From Vitellaria paradoxa (taxonomy: Eukaryota; Streptophyta; Magnoliopsida; Ericales; Sapotaceae): a stretch of DNA of 64,000 bases. The notes below the pieces were generated by a model. It saw nothing but the letters and a program-made list of their open reading frames with translations. It was not told the DNA's origin and did no database searches. The translations under genes and the position numbers were made by a program. The stretch spans positions 48,384,372 through 48,448,371 of the forward strand of contig CM034240.1 of the NCBI GenBank assembly GCA_019916065.1, written 5' to 3'. Positions 35,226-47,420 of the stretch are shown in pieces (positions within the stretch are counted from its first letter, which is position 1; the number at the start of each line of letters is the position of its first letter).

Positions 35226-37688
35226 TGTCACATCCCTATTTTAGGATATAGCTTTAATCCCTTCAATGGGTGGACACTCACAAATTCTCCAGCACAACAA
35301 TCACATTTTATATGTATACAAATAAATATAACATCTCATAAATTATAAATCTAAATTTATTTTCACGAACATCAAAAATCAACAAAAAACTAGAATTAAA
35401 ACGGAGAAATAGACAACTCAGGTTCTTTTTCCAACACATACAGCCACGCCTAACTCAACTGAAAAATTTTAAAATTTCGATATGAGTGTCATACATTTAG
35501 TGAAAGTATTATACTTAAAATAAAAGATAATAAATTACGCATTTTTTATCTTTATTATATAATTTAATGTCACTTTTTATTCTCACTGCATATTTATCAG
35601 AATTCATCCTCACATTTCACCCTAATTAATCGTCTCCTAACATATATATCCATAATCAATTATATAACCAACTGTCTCACAAATAATTAAGAATTAAATT
35701 TAGCAATGATAACAATATTACATCATATCATTAACACCATGTTTCATTCATCAACTTCTAGCATCACAGTATACCCTTTCTGGTAATGATACAAATATCT
35801 CATCACATCATAATCACCATTTTTCAATTGTTAATTTCATCACATTGTGATCGCCGCATGCCCCATCCGGTAATGTCAAGATATGTATATATAATGAATA
35901 ATTTAAATGTTAATGCAACACACAGTTAGCCCAATTTGGCGCATGAGTTGAGCGCTCAACTACAGACAGTGGTTTTAGTTAGCATGTCCCATTAACCCGA
36001 TCTGGTCTGGTCCCAACTGGCCTTAATTTCTGGCCCCATCTATCTTTATCTTTTGTCCAATCTGACCTGACTCCATATGGCCTCATTTTTTATCCCATCT
36101 GAGCTGACCCCCTCTAGCTTCAATGTAAATGTAATGCACACAATTTTTGTTATGTAGTGGCATTTATTATTATTATTATTCTCAAATAAAGATATCACTT
36201 TGCATTTATCAATCATAAATTATTATAGTTTAGTATTATCACAATTAATTCACAAATAATAGATAATTACTCAAATAAAAATATCAAACCACACACTAGC
36301 ATTTCATAATAATTATAAATTATCAACAACACAATTAATTCATAATTCCTCACATAAAAAATCAACTCTACTACTTATCATTTCATAAATAATCATAATT
36401 TAATATCCACACAATTAGTTTATAAATCAATAATATTTCGTATTAACTCAAATAATTCTCTTAATAAAAATATTAATGCTCATGTTTATTGTTCCAAAAA
36501 AATAATTGTAATCACTATCACATAATTAATTCGTAAACAGTCAATATTTTTATTATCACCACAAATAATTTTTCTTATATAAAAAAATATATATAAATTT
36601 TCACAATAATCATTTAATATTTCATACAAATAATTTCTTAAATAAAAATCACCTTTATTATCCCATATTCATCAATACAATTATTTCACAAATAATCAAT
36701 ATTATTATTTTTGTTTATCCACACATATTAGTTTATAAATAATCACCACTTTATCATCAACCCAACTACTACATAAATAATTAATATTTGCATATAAATA
36801 ATTTCTCAAATATAAATATTAGTTTTTCATAAATAATCACAATTCATTGATTAATATTGAAACAAAAAAAAAAGAATAAATTTACAACTATTACTCCATA
36901 AATATTTATAATTCATTGTTAACATAATAAATTTATAAATAGTTAATTTCTCTGCACAACTAATTCTTCAAACAAAAATATTAATTCTTACATATAACTT
37001 TCCCTAAATAATCTTAATTTCTCATTGAGAAATTAATTCATAACAAATAATATTTTTTTATCTCAAATAATTAATATCAAAAAGATAAAATTTATTAACT
37101 TATATTTATTATTTTTTATGTTTAAATTTAATACATTCACCTAAACAGTAAATATTTTTAAAAAATTAAATTATTAAAGTGGCTACTGCTGGTTACCTTC
37201 TGGTCCTCGGCAAAGCTCGGCCAAAAGTCTTAATTTTCTGCTTCCCTGCAACTTTTTCTTCCTCGCTGTAATTTTTTCTTCAGCTAGTCGTTGCTATTAA
37301 CACATATGCATTTATATATACATCAAAAAGCGAAGAGGAGTCCACCGCTTAAATATCTTATCTTTTTTTTTTTTTTTTTTTCCCCTATGCTTGGCGTAGC
37401 CCAGCCGCCATTTTAGCCTACGCACGCGCCTACATAGCAAAGCTAAAGCCACGTCACCATTACATCACCCTAATATCTAATTTAATTAATTAATTAATTA
37501 ATGGCTTAATTAGCCTAACTATTTAATTTAGATTAAGGTTAAATAAATTTTAAAAATATTATAATATATATAAATTCCTCCCGTTAAGGTTACTATAAAT
37601 TAAAATAATATCAAATTAATACAACTAAAATTTGTAAGAATAAAATAAAAATTAAATTAATAATACAATAAAAATTCAGAATATCACA
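35226..37688 (+). mobile_element. Solo LTR with 5-bp target duplication
   Basis: The 2,463-bp block begins TGTCACATCCC and ends ATATCACA, so it has TG..CA ends with TGT/ACA inverted repeats. It is flanked by the identical 5 bp CTAAC (35221-35225 and 37689-37693). A TATATATA string at 37311-37320 could be the LTR promoter, which would leave about 350 bp for R-U5 on the plus strand. The orientation is a preference rather than proven. There is no internal region and no second LTR, so it is best read as a solo LTR. Much of it is AT-rich. Confidence 0.75.
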
Positions 37689-37693
37689 CTAAC

Positions 37694-40365
37694 CTTCCGA
37701 CGGAAGCTTGACAACAAAATTAAGTTTTTGAATACAATTGTGAAAAATTGTCAATCTCTTACAATTTTTAACCTTTACATAAGTTAGAGCTGAAGTCAAA
37801 TAAAATAAAATCTCATTATATAAGGAAATTAAATAAAATTATCTAAAAAAAGTAAATAAAATTATCTTCCAAAAAATTTCTCAATTCTTAAATAAGCATA
37901 TCCAATTAATATTGAAGCTTTGCGAGAAATATTTGAAATGGAAACGCCTATCATTGTCCTTGTCACTCTTATTGTCACATCGTTTGTCCCACTATTTCTG
38001 TGAGTATTCTTAGGCTTCTAGCGATCTACCTGGACCATGAACTTGACTGTAGTCACATCTACGTCACAAGAAGGTGGTTCTTGATCAAGAGCTTTCCAAC
38101 GATCTAGTCAATTAGGAAATTAGAGAGTGTTTGTGAAGAGAGTTTTGTGAACAATAGTGAGCGTACATTACTTAATGATCATTTTGGATTATATATAGAC
38201 TTGAATAAAATAAGAGTTAGTAGGACATAGATTTGATCATAATATTCTGTTAATTCTTCTAACTTATCTATTTTTTTACTAATTACAGTGACGGTTTACA
38301 TTACATTTAATATGCGTTGAATTATTTATAAAGTAGTAGGGGTGATGTGATAAATTTAAGAAGAATAATTTTCGCATCATATCCCTATTATTACAATAAT
38401 GAACTAATTAAGTTACAATATTATTACATAATTAGAAATTAACCAGAACGTGAATCCTTTATTCTAGCAACATATTTTTGAAATCAAGAAAGTAACTGAA
38501 CACTGAGGTCGTTGCTTGATCGTGATAGGTATGTGTGCTCGGGATAAATGTCCCATCTCCAAAATAATTTTTTGCGCGCCACTTCTGTAGTATGGTAAGC
38601 TCATTCCTCATTTTTATATCTTATTGTCAATTACGGTTACCATTCTTCTGTTCCAACGACGAACCATTCTGACTCAAAATTTAAAACCAAAAAGATCTGC
38701 CCTTTTCTTGCCCCAAAAATTAAAACAAGAAAGGTTGTTCACACTGCCAATAATACACGATTTTTTCAGAAAAGATCTGGTATCCTCCACCCAACTATTA
38801 AATTAGACTATAGCTCTACTTTACATTAACAAATAATGCGTGCGATACAGCCATTTTTGTAATAGTCGGTAAATTTTAAATTTTAATGAATAATTTTTTT
38901 TCAATTATCCGGAGAATCAACCCCTGTTTTAATGATAACATTAATTTAAAAACAGAGGATTGAAAATTTTCTGTGGAGAAATAAATTTCTTTCAAATTAA
39001 ATGGGAATTGGTTATTCTTCAAAGTTAAATACCAAGTGAGCCAAATATTCAATTGGCTCAACCCAAATCCAACAATTCATGTATCTAACCCATCACTCAA
39101 CTCACTTTCAACTCATCTGAACTCATTATTTAACTTACCGAATCAACTCAAATAACAGACCAAGAAGGTGCCGTAAAACTCTTAGAAGGCAATTAAATAG
39201 AGTATTAAACAAGAAAAATAGTGTCAAACCTTTACACATCTCTGTCCACTGGTATTTATAGATATGGAATAGAGTTTTTGTGTGTTGCCCTGAACGGTCG
39301 AACCTTGTTCGATGATAGGGACAATGCTAGAACATGGTTACAAGTGTAAAGAGAAAAGTAGCTCTCTCTTTCTCCATGTCCAGCATTACAGTTGTGCAAA
39401 GGAAATGGATATGTAACATCTTGCCATGTGTTGCACGGTCTCCTTCAGATTATACAGCCCTTAGCTCCCCCACCTAGCATAAACTAAAATTGAGGATGTG
39501 TGTAGAATGATAAAAAGTGAAATAAAATGAGATAAGTGTTAATTTATAATTTGTGTAATTAGGTAAAAAATGAATAATTTTTAAAGATTTTTAAAAATTT
39601 TTAAAATTTTTGACAAACTAAGAGAGCGTTTGGAGCTCCAAAAAAACCTAAAAAAAACCCAAAAAACTTCAAAAGCTGACATAGTTTCAAGCGCCCAAAA
39701 ATTTCAAAAGCCGTTGGAATAGATCAAAATGGTGCGTTCCAACAGATTTTGCCAGAATTTAAAAAAAATGATCTGACATTTGTACAAAAAATACATAAAA
39801 TTCCAAAATTTTTCAAAATCATCTACTAAAATTTTGACACGTGTGTTTTTATATAATTTTAACAATTTTAAATCAAATCAAATATAAACATTTAATAATC
39901 ATTATACAATAATTCTAAAATTTATTTTTAAAAATTTTTAATTTTTGTTGTAGCTACAAACGCCTCCTAAACGGCGCCCAAATCATCATCCTACGTACCA
40001 ATAGCAGTACAATAAACCTGCATTTTGCGACAAATTCTTTGCAGTATTATATCACTTCTGGCTTGCACTATCATGCGTCCTGTATATTATGGGTGGATTT
40101 AGAGTTAGATAAATTGATATAAATTAAAAATTTATAATGTATACAATAAAAAAAATTAATATAACATAAAATTAATAAAAATTTATAAAATTTTTTAAAT
40201 TTTATTTACAAACTAAACAGAACATATATGTTACCCACTGACGAGCATACCTCTTTAGCCACTGTTACGCCATCATTAATATTGATTTATGTTTTTTTCT
40301 TTTTTCCAATTTCTAAGATTACCGTTAGACCCTTCAATCCTTGCACGAAAAACAGCGCAATTTCG
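37694..40365. other. Intergenic: retroelement remnant, MITEs, promoter-like motif
   Basis: The part 37694-38200 probably continues the older LTR element. Near 39245-39265 the minus strand reads CTATAAATACCAGTGGACAG, a good TATA box with plausible downstream sequence, but no gene is recognised after it. A MITE-like copy lies at 39488-39615. A Tourist-like one (gagcgtttggagctcc to caaacgcctcctaaacggcg) lies at about 39623-39980. Short frames here are not gene-like. Confidence 0.4.
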
Positions 40366-40369
40366 AGGG

Positions 40370-41296
40370 CCAACTGGCAGGAATATCCCTCCTTTATGTT
40401 CACATTACAATAATGCCATATTGTTTTGCGTGCATGCGTGGAAATTTTAAAGTATGACATGCGATAGAGAAAGCAACTTTACCTTAAAAAAAAAAAAAGT
40501 AACTTTCCAATAATTTTCCATATCAAATTATGAAACAGATAAAAAAAAAATGGTAATATAGGTGAGTGTTTGGAGGCACACAATTTTTAATAATTTTTGG
40601 TATTTTTTATCAAAAGTTATTAGTTGTGATTTTAATGTATTTGGTGTTATAAGTAGTAATTTTTAACAATTTTTAATAATTTTTTTGTAACTTTTAAATA
40701 TTTGATAAAATTTTCGATAACTTTTAATAATTTTTAGTAACTTTTGACAACATTTAGTAACTTTTAATAATTTTTGAGTTAAAAAACTATTGTAGTAGAA
40801 TAAAAAAGTGCAAAAGTTATGATTTACCAAATACTCAAAAATCAAAATTTAATATTTTTTTTATAAAAATTACATTGCCAAGCACGCCACAATAGTAGAA
40901 GAAGACACTGAAATGTGTAATACTAGAGATAAGGCCTAGTGTTAGGTAAAGGGTGGCTATGGCTCTTAACTTTGATATAAATTTGTAAATATTTTCCCAT
41001 TGATAAATAAAAAGTTCACAATCAAGTTCATTTTTTTGTATTGGGACTCACATAAATAAAAAATAAAAATTAGTAGAAACATACAAATATCTCTTTTTTT
41101 TTTTAACAATGTTTGACAAATAAAAAATCTCTAGTCAACTTAACTCTTTATAATAAGATTTACATAAAAAAAAAGGTAAAAAGTAATAAATTATTTTCCT
41201 ATTTTTCAATAAAAATCCACAAATCTCTATCTTTCTTTTCAACCCACATATTTACACTCTTTCTAAGCCTGTGTACTACAAAGCCTGTGTAGTACC

Positions 41297-41331
<35 letters not shown>

Positions 41332-41790
41332 AAGAGAGAGAGAGAGAGAGAGTAAGACTTGAAATCATTCATGGAATTTGTCCCTATTTCTATAGGCATA
41401 GTTTGACGGGTGACCGCCTAGTAAGCTTCCATTGCCAAATCTTAAGAATTTTTTTTTTTTAATTTATGAGTTACTGAATTTTTTTCATGATTTTTGGTCA
41501 TTATGCCAAATGATGATTTACAACCCCTTTGGATTTAGCAAAGGGTGTTGGAGATATTTTGCGTTTCCTTTCTTTTCAGTTCTAGAGGAAAGTTATCTCA
41601 TGTCACCCTCGAATGAAAAATGTCAAGTCATTTAGAATAATTTATCCTCTTTCCCATCTCAAAGGATAGCCTTCTGTTCTCTCTGGTCCTAACTCTTTGT
41701 TTTAGTTGATTTCCAGGTGACAGAGAGACCCTGATCTAGAAAAGAATCCTCAACACATCTGTTAAGGAAGAGAAGTTGCATCAAAAAGCC
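40370..41790 (+). promoter_or_regulatory. Upstream region of PGG copy D
   Basis: A module copy lies at 40378-40530 (ggaatatccctcctttatgt, then cacattacaataatgccata), with a small poly-A insertion at 40481-40498 flanked by agcaacttt and agtaacttt. A MITE-like element (40557-40890) follows. An AT run passing into TATATAAAGAGAGAGA (about 41310-41352) is the best TATA/GA promoter candidate, some 460 bases before the ATG. The last 30 bases (tctgttaaggaag, then gttgcat) match the leaders of copies A and B. Confidence 0.45.
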
Positions 41791-43346
41791 ATGCCAAGTA
41801 GAGCTGCTGGTAAAAGTCCCACTGAGTCAACATCTGGTTCTTCATCAGAGAGACTGTGTGGAGCCAATCAACTCCATGATATCGAGCCAAAACCTTCTTC
41901 ACAATCCCCTATGACCTATGAAAAAAACTTCAACAGCAGAACTACTAGCAGTGTTGGCAAATCTGTATCCCAGGACGATAGTAGTCATCTCGGACCAGAT
42001 ACGTCAGCAGAGAGAATGGTTCCAAATTTGTCAATCAATTTAAGACAGCGGAGGCAAATCAGGCAAAAAAAAGCACTGAAAAAACTTCGCCAGAAGGAAA
42101 AAAATCTGCAAAACACCATATTGAACGAAGCGATACTGAACGCCAGGAACACAGTCGCTCTGGTGGCTATTTTGATCGCCACAGTCACATTCACTGCAGG
42201 TATTGGTGTGTCGATGGTGTCGTGTTCGAATTCCGAATCGTGTTTATTTTTATTTAAGCTCAGAGTTTTTAAAATTTAGTAAATATGTTAAATAAATAAT
42301 TTATTTTAAAATCAAATCAAATTGTGTGAGTTGCAGGACTAACTTATATATTCATGTCATATGATGATCATATTATCTCTAATATTCTGTTTGGTTTGAT
42401 ATGATTTAATAAATGAAATTATGCTGTATCATGAGCATATTATCTTTGATATTCTGTTTGGTTTGATTTGATTTAATATATGAAATTTTGTGTTTAGAAC
42501 ACGTATTTGAAGTTATAAATTGAATTGAATTTATTAAATTTGACCATATTAATAGGAAAAAGAAAGTATGATGAATATAATATATGAGGGTAAGTTTATC
42601 CACTTACTTAAATAATTTAAAAAAATAATTAATTATCATCAAATTCTATTATTTAGATTATATTTCAAATGATATAGAAATCTAAAAAAGGTTATAAAAT
42701 GAAATCGAATTTAACTAATAAAATTTTATTTTAATTCTAAATATAAAATTAGCAGGAATTCTCACCAAATAAAATTCTATCAAATTCACTATTTCAAACA
42801 GAGTGTAAGTAAATTTTCAGTATTTAAGTTATTCTATCATGTCTAATGTTGCCATCCTTAATTGCAGGAATTAGTCCTCCGGGTGGAATCTACCAGGAGG
42901 GACAAAATATTGGGAAGGCCATTGCTAGCGAGTCAATTGCTTTCAAGGTCTTTTCAATCTGCAACAATATCGCATTATTCGCGTCTCTCCTCATCGTGCT
43001 AATTATGAGCAGCATCTTTCCAGCAAGTAAGCAAGGACTAGAAATTTTATTGATTATCAATACAGCAACGATGTGGGTCGCTGTGATTTTCATGGCGGCT
43101 GCATATGTAGCAGCTACGTGGGTTGTTTTACCGTATGATCAAAGGACATGGATCAGGACGTGGATCACCAAGCTGCGATGGATTCCAAGGTGGATGCTTG
43201 ATCCTGCCTTGTTCATAAGTTGTTATACAATTTACCTGGCACTAGTGCTTGTGCTTACTGCAAGATTAAGGCGGGTGGTGCTTAAGAAATTTCGTGGAGT
43301 TTGGGAAAGGGTTAGACCTGGAACAGGCTTGGAGGAGATAGTGTAA
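41791..43346 (+). CDS. PGG-domain membrane protein, copy D (intact, 295 aa)
   Basis: Exon 1 is 41791-42199 and exon 2 is 42868-43346, joined in phase 1 (CAG|GTATTG .. TTGCAG|GAATTAG). The start is the first ATG in frame, matching the leaders of A and B. Residues 1-80 are Ser-rich and polar. Residues 85-105 are strongly basic (RQRRQIRQKKALKKLRQKEK). The PGG domain follows: helix 1 at about 120-137, ISPPGGIYQEG at 138-148, helix 2 at about 164-186, helix 3 at about 205-224, helix 4 at about 250-268, and a basic tail. PGG domains usually close ACD6/ITN1-type ankyrin proteins, which are membrane proteins of defence and salt response. This gene has no ankyrin repeats, so its role is unknown; membrane location is inferred from the helices. 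Confidence 0.85.
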
Positions 43347-44979
43347 CGGCTTAGGTGCCTGGTATGTTTTTTTCTCCCCCAATTTTAGGCTGTGCCTGGT
43401 ATTTTTAATTGATGGGCGTTTTTAAAGTACGAGTTCTAGGTATTTAGATGATACATAATATATGGTTTTAAGGTATCCAAAAACAGAAACATAAAGGTTT
43501 ATTTGGTTTGCTTTTCTATTTTTTATTTTTTATTTTTATTTTTATTTTTTTTTTATTTTTTGTTTTGAACTTATTTTTTATTTTGTGCTTTTAAAAACAA
43601 AGAAAATCTCAAAACGCATTTGATTATTGTGTTTTTAAAATTTGTTTTAAAAAACAGAAAATAAGTTTATACATAAAATAAAAAATAGAAAAAAGTCGTT
43701 TTGAGTGTTTTTAATCCAAAATAAAAAAAAAATTCAAAACAATGAAAATAGAACATTTTTTGTTTCTGTATTTTGAGATTTTTAAAACAAAAAATATAAA
43801 ATAAAAAGTAAACCAAATGCCACCTAAATTTTTTAAAATAATGAGCATCTGCATCATAGTTTATTTTTTAATAGATCTGAAATGTTTATTGATTTATATA
43901 ATGACATATAATCCTTATTTATTTGTTAGGTAGAAAGTACTGTAATAACCATTAGTATTTGGACACAGACATATAAAATAATATATTATGATATACATAT
44001 ATTGAAGCAACACAAAAAAAGGGTAAATAAATAAAAAAATTAAATAGTAAAAATCGCTAAAAAAGAAAATGTATTTCAAAAATCACATTAAAAATACTAA
44101 TCCAAATGAGTTACATTTAAATTATAAACTATCTAAAATATTTAACATTTAAAATACTTATCCAAATAAGTCAACATGAGTAAGAGTGTTTTATTAAGAA
44201 TAATACAAATACTAGTCCAAAAGACATGATAGATAACCTACGGGTCTGTATACATACATACATACATACATACATATACACAGTTGGCACAACTATGCAA
44301 TGATCCAGAGCTATACATTGAGTTCTCACAATGCCTCTGACAGCATGAAATTAACTCAAGCCTTGGATTGTTGAAAATTTTAGATAAAATAACTTGCAAT
44401 TCCGATTAGCCTCAAACTCTTGAAAGGTGGAAATGCCAGACAAGGAGGAGGAGATGAGACTGTTCGCAACTGAATTGCCGATATCAGAGAGTTATCGTAC
44501 GACGCTGAAGATACAACCGCGACTTTTGTCGCCAAAGTTGCGTTCAGAAATCATTGCGTCTTTAAGAGGTATTTGTGTGTCTTTTAAGGTATTTGTGTGC
44601 GTTCAAGGAATGTATCGCCTGCCTTATGTCTCGATCTCCACCAGGAAATGTTCCACTATGTCTATATACGTATGTATATTTAATAAAATATATATATTTA
44701 TATGAAATGATGGTTAAAAAAAATTATTTTTTATTGAATATCTATTATTATTATTATTAAACTTAAATTTGACGGATCTAATCCGACAGGCTTCCATTCA
44801 TATGACCATGCATATATAATCTACAAGTGCATTGTATGAAAATCGATGCACAATCCCTTCTTGCGATCACAAAATACCATTTTGTTCAGCTATTTGGATA
44901 ATATGCATTACTACATAATAACAGGCTTAAAATATAAAATCTAAAACATATGCTCATAGAGTTTAAGACTCGGTACAAT
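43347..44979. other. Intergenic: fold-back MITE, (CATA)n, small unrecognised frame
   Basis: A fold-back MITE occupies 43497-43828 and ends CCAAATGCCACCT. A CATA microsatellite lies at about 44250-44278. A GC-richer patch at 44425-44640 holds a short plus-strand frame beginning MEMPDKEEEMRLFATELPIS that I do not recognise; it includes the repeat ggtatttgtgtg twice. On the minus strand AATAAA (44730-44735) could be the poly-A signal of the next gene. Confidence 0.4.
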
Positions 44980-47194
44980 TCAGTGTTTGGACAGCCAAAT
45001 TACATCAACCACAGCTGAGATCGCAAGCAAGAAGCAGCTGATGAATGCAAAGGCTATGGAGACAGCAACCCGGCTGCAGAAGTGGTGCAAAGGCTTGCAG
45101 AAATTTGGCAAAGCCGAATGCTTGATTCCTGTGCGGTTCAGGTTCGTAACGCCTGATGCAGCTGATCCAGCACTCATCATGGCATATGCAAATACCTACA
45201 TTATAATATAGACAGAATCAATCAATCAAGCCATCCGTATCAACTTCTCTAAAGCCTCTTATTTTCTCTAAAATAGAGAGAAGATGATGAAAAATTATTC
45301 CATATCAGCATTTCTACTCAACCTTTATTTCACAAAATATCGACGGCAGCTCTCCAAATTGACAATGGCACCGCAGCATTCACTAGTTTAGAAAATTTTA
45401 GAGAAACTAGTATGGGGATGATATTGGATAGAAAATTTTTAAATATATATATATATTTTTATATTCTAGAGAATCTCTTTAATGTAAGGAAAATATGATG
45501 AAAAAAATAAAAAATAATAAAATGAAAATCACCCGGCAAATGCAGGTCAATTTAGCGGCGCAAATAGAGAACCAACAATCAAAATTTATGCACAAGTTTA
45601 TTGTGACACTCTCCAGTTTCACTCCACATTAGACGAAAAGTTGTCCATAAAAGATGTCACATAAGTGACAGAGCTTACTCAACTTGCATTAATTTTTGAC
45701 ACAAGTAAATAACCCAACTCATCAAACTCAAAGCAAATAAGTGGGGGAATACATATATTAGCCAAATTCAAGTACAAGCTAACCCCACACCATCTTGGAT
45801 ATATAGAATACGCAAATCACAAACATAGAATAAGAGAGACTGAAGTAAGATATTGATAAAAAGGCCATCAAAATACTGGTTTTCACAATGAAAAACAACT
45901 TGTGGTTGCTAAAGTAAGCATTTTGATGAAGAAGGATAAACCACATTACCTGATCCCCAACGAAAATAAGCCACGCATGATTTCGAGAAGGAATCACTGG
46001 AGACTTCCTAACCAGCCTCAACATGCTAATGAGTAATTGAAGCAGAGAGTGAGCTGCAACAGCTGCAGAAACTCCAACCAGGAACCTATTTTTTCAGCAC
46101 ACAAAAAATTGAAACACTTCAGCTTTCACAGGTAACTTAAAATTCACTTCTAAAACTATTCAATACCCTCGAACTACATCAAACTACAGCTTGGCGTTAA
46201 AGATTATCACACCAGTTGGACAAAAAGATTTGACCCTCTTCGCCTATCCTGGCACTGGCCTGAACCAAGTCACTATTATGGGATTAACATGGCCCGAAAT
46301 TATCAAGAAAAAACATGTACATGGTACCATATGAATATGTTAATTTGAAATTGAGAAGATTTTATCCCATTTTATAATAAATTAATTATTCAGCATGTTA
46401 ATTAAATTCTGATATATTTTGGAATAAACACGAATAAAGATACCACATGAATTCTATTGAAGGATTACATAAACTAGTTTGTTTGGAAGAGTATCACGAG
46501 ATTTACATCCAGCGGAGAATAAAAAGGGAAATTCAACAAATCCCCAAACACGAGAATGTCCAATTAAACAATTCACTCACGGGTGTGTGTTTCTGTTCAT
46601 TCAAGTGCCATGAACCTTAAAAGAGGCCGTTCCCCAAATTTGTCGCCACTCAGAAAATTATCAGCCCTATGGGTAGTATCGTCAATATAGAATTTTACCA
46701 ACCACATAAAGGGACAAACAAAGGGCTGCAGAGATTCGGCTTTTGACAGGTCCATTTTGGTCAAAACCATGCAAAATCAACATTTTTTACTCAAAAAAGT
46801 AAGCGTTAGGCGTGTTTGGTTGCTGAGAAAGCGTGAGAAAAATTGAGAAAAACGTTTTATGACCCTGAGATTTTTCAGTGAGTTGGAGGTGGTTAAACGG
46901 TGCTTACTCGAAGGAGTCGGAGAAAGACCACTTGGAGTAGACAGGGAGATTAAAGCCAAAAATGGAGATGATGGTATTTTCCTCTGCAGTGACCATGAGA
47001 GAGAGTGCGATCACGGAGGTAAAGAGACAGGTCAGCCTGAGAACGGCGTGTATGAGGTCAAGTTTCCGGCGGTTGGTTCGGTCAGGCATCACCGACACCA
47101 GCGGCCCGCTCATTGTGCCACTCTCCGCCACCACAACTCCCTTCGTCTCCGGCAGTTGTATCCCCACCTCCGCCGCGGTCTTCATCCCGTTCAT
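44980..47194 (-). CDS. CASP-like four-helix membrane protein (212 aa)
   Basis: Three exons: 47194-46908, 46085-45950 and 45195-44980. Donors are GA|GTAAGC and CAG|GTAATG; acceptors are ATAG|GTTCC and GTAG|GTATT; phases agree. The start MNGMKTAAEVG is preferred over an upstream in-frame ATG at 47341 because that would translate a GA-repeat leader. Helices lie at about 45-70, 97-119, 133-156 and 182-206. Arg53 in helix 1 and Asp140 in helix 3 (FVGDQ) are the conserved charged pair of CASP and CASP-like proteins, which relate to MARVEL-domain proteins. CASPs build the membrane scaffold that guides Casparian strip lignin; CASP-like members occupy other plasma-membrane domains. The N-terminus (VGIQLPE) and the WLSKH end suggest subgroup 3, which is less certain. 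Confidence 0.93.
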
Positions 47195-47420
47195 CTCCTC
47201 TCTCTCTCTGTCTCTCTCTCTCTCTCCCCCGTGTGTGTTTAGAGTGCTTCGGGTTTTGAGTAAACGAGTAGAGAGCGCTGAGCAAGAGGTGGGGCTCTTA
47301 AAATGGGGAAGCGGGAAATGTATCAGTGACCGGGCTGTCATACGGGAGACACGTGGCGCAGAGCGGGCGGGTTAGAGGCGGTGCCCGTGACTGCACAGTG
47401 GACGAGTAGCCCGGAAACTG
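47195..47420 (-). promoter_or_regulatory. Leader and promoter region of the CASP-like gene
   Basis: Immediately before the ATG the minus strand carries a GA-rich stretch (plus-strand TC run, about 47197-47227), typical of plant 5' leaders. A perfect G-box, CACGTG, followed by G lies at 47350-47355, about 156 bases upstream of the ATG. This kind of site is used by bZIP and bHLH factors, including ABA-response factors. Activity is not shown. Confidence 0.4.

Noticed and set aside
1..43400. CRISPR-like interpretation of the regularly recurring modules
   Set aside because: The repeats are hundreds of bases long, irregularly spaced, in a plant genome, and explained by segmental duplication.
47195..47341. 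Extending the CASP-like protein to the ATG at 47341
   Set aside because: The added residues translate a GA repeat (ERERDRERE) and look like leader; MNGMKTAAEVG fits the family start.
46859..47375. Plus-strand frames over exon 1 of the CASP-like gene
   Set aside because: They run through the complement of the TC/GA leader and the coding exon and show no family features.
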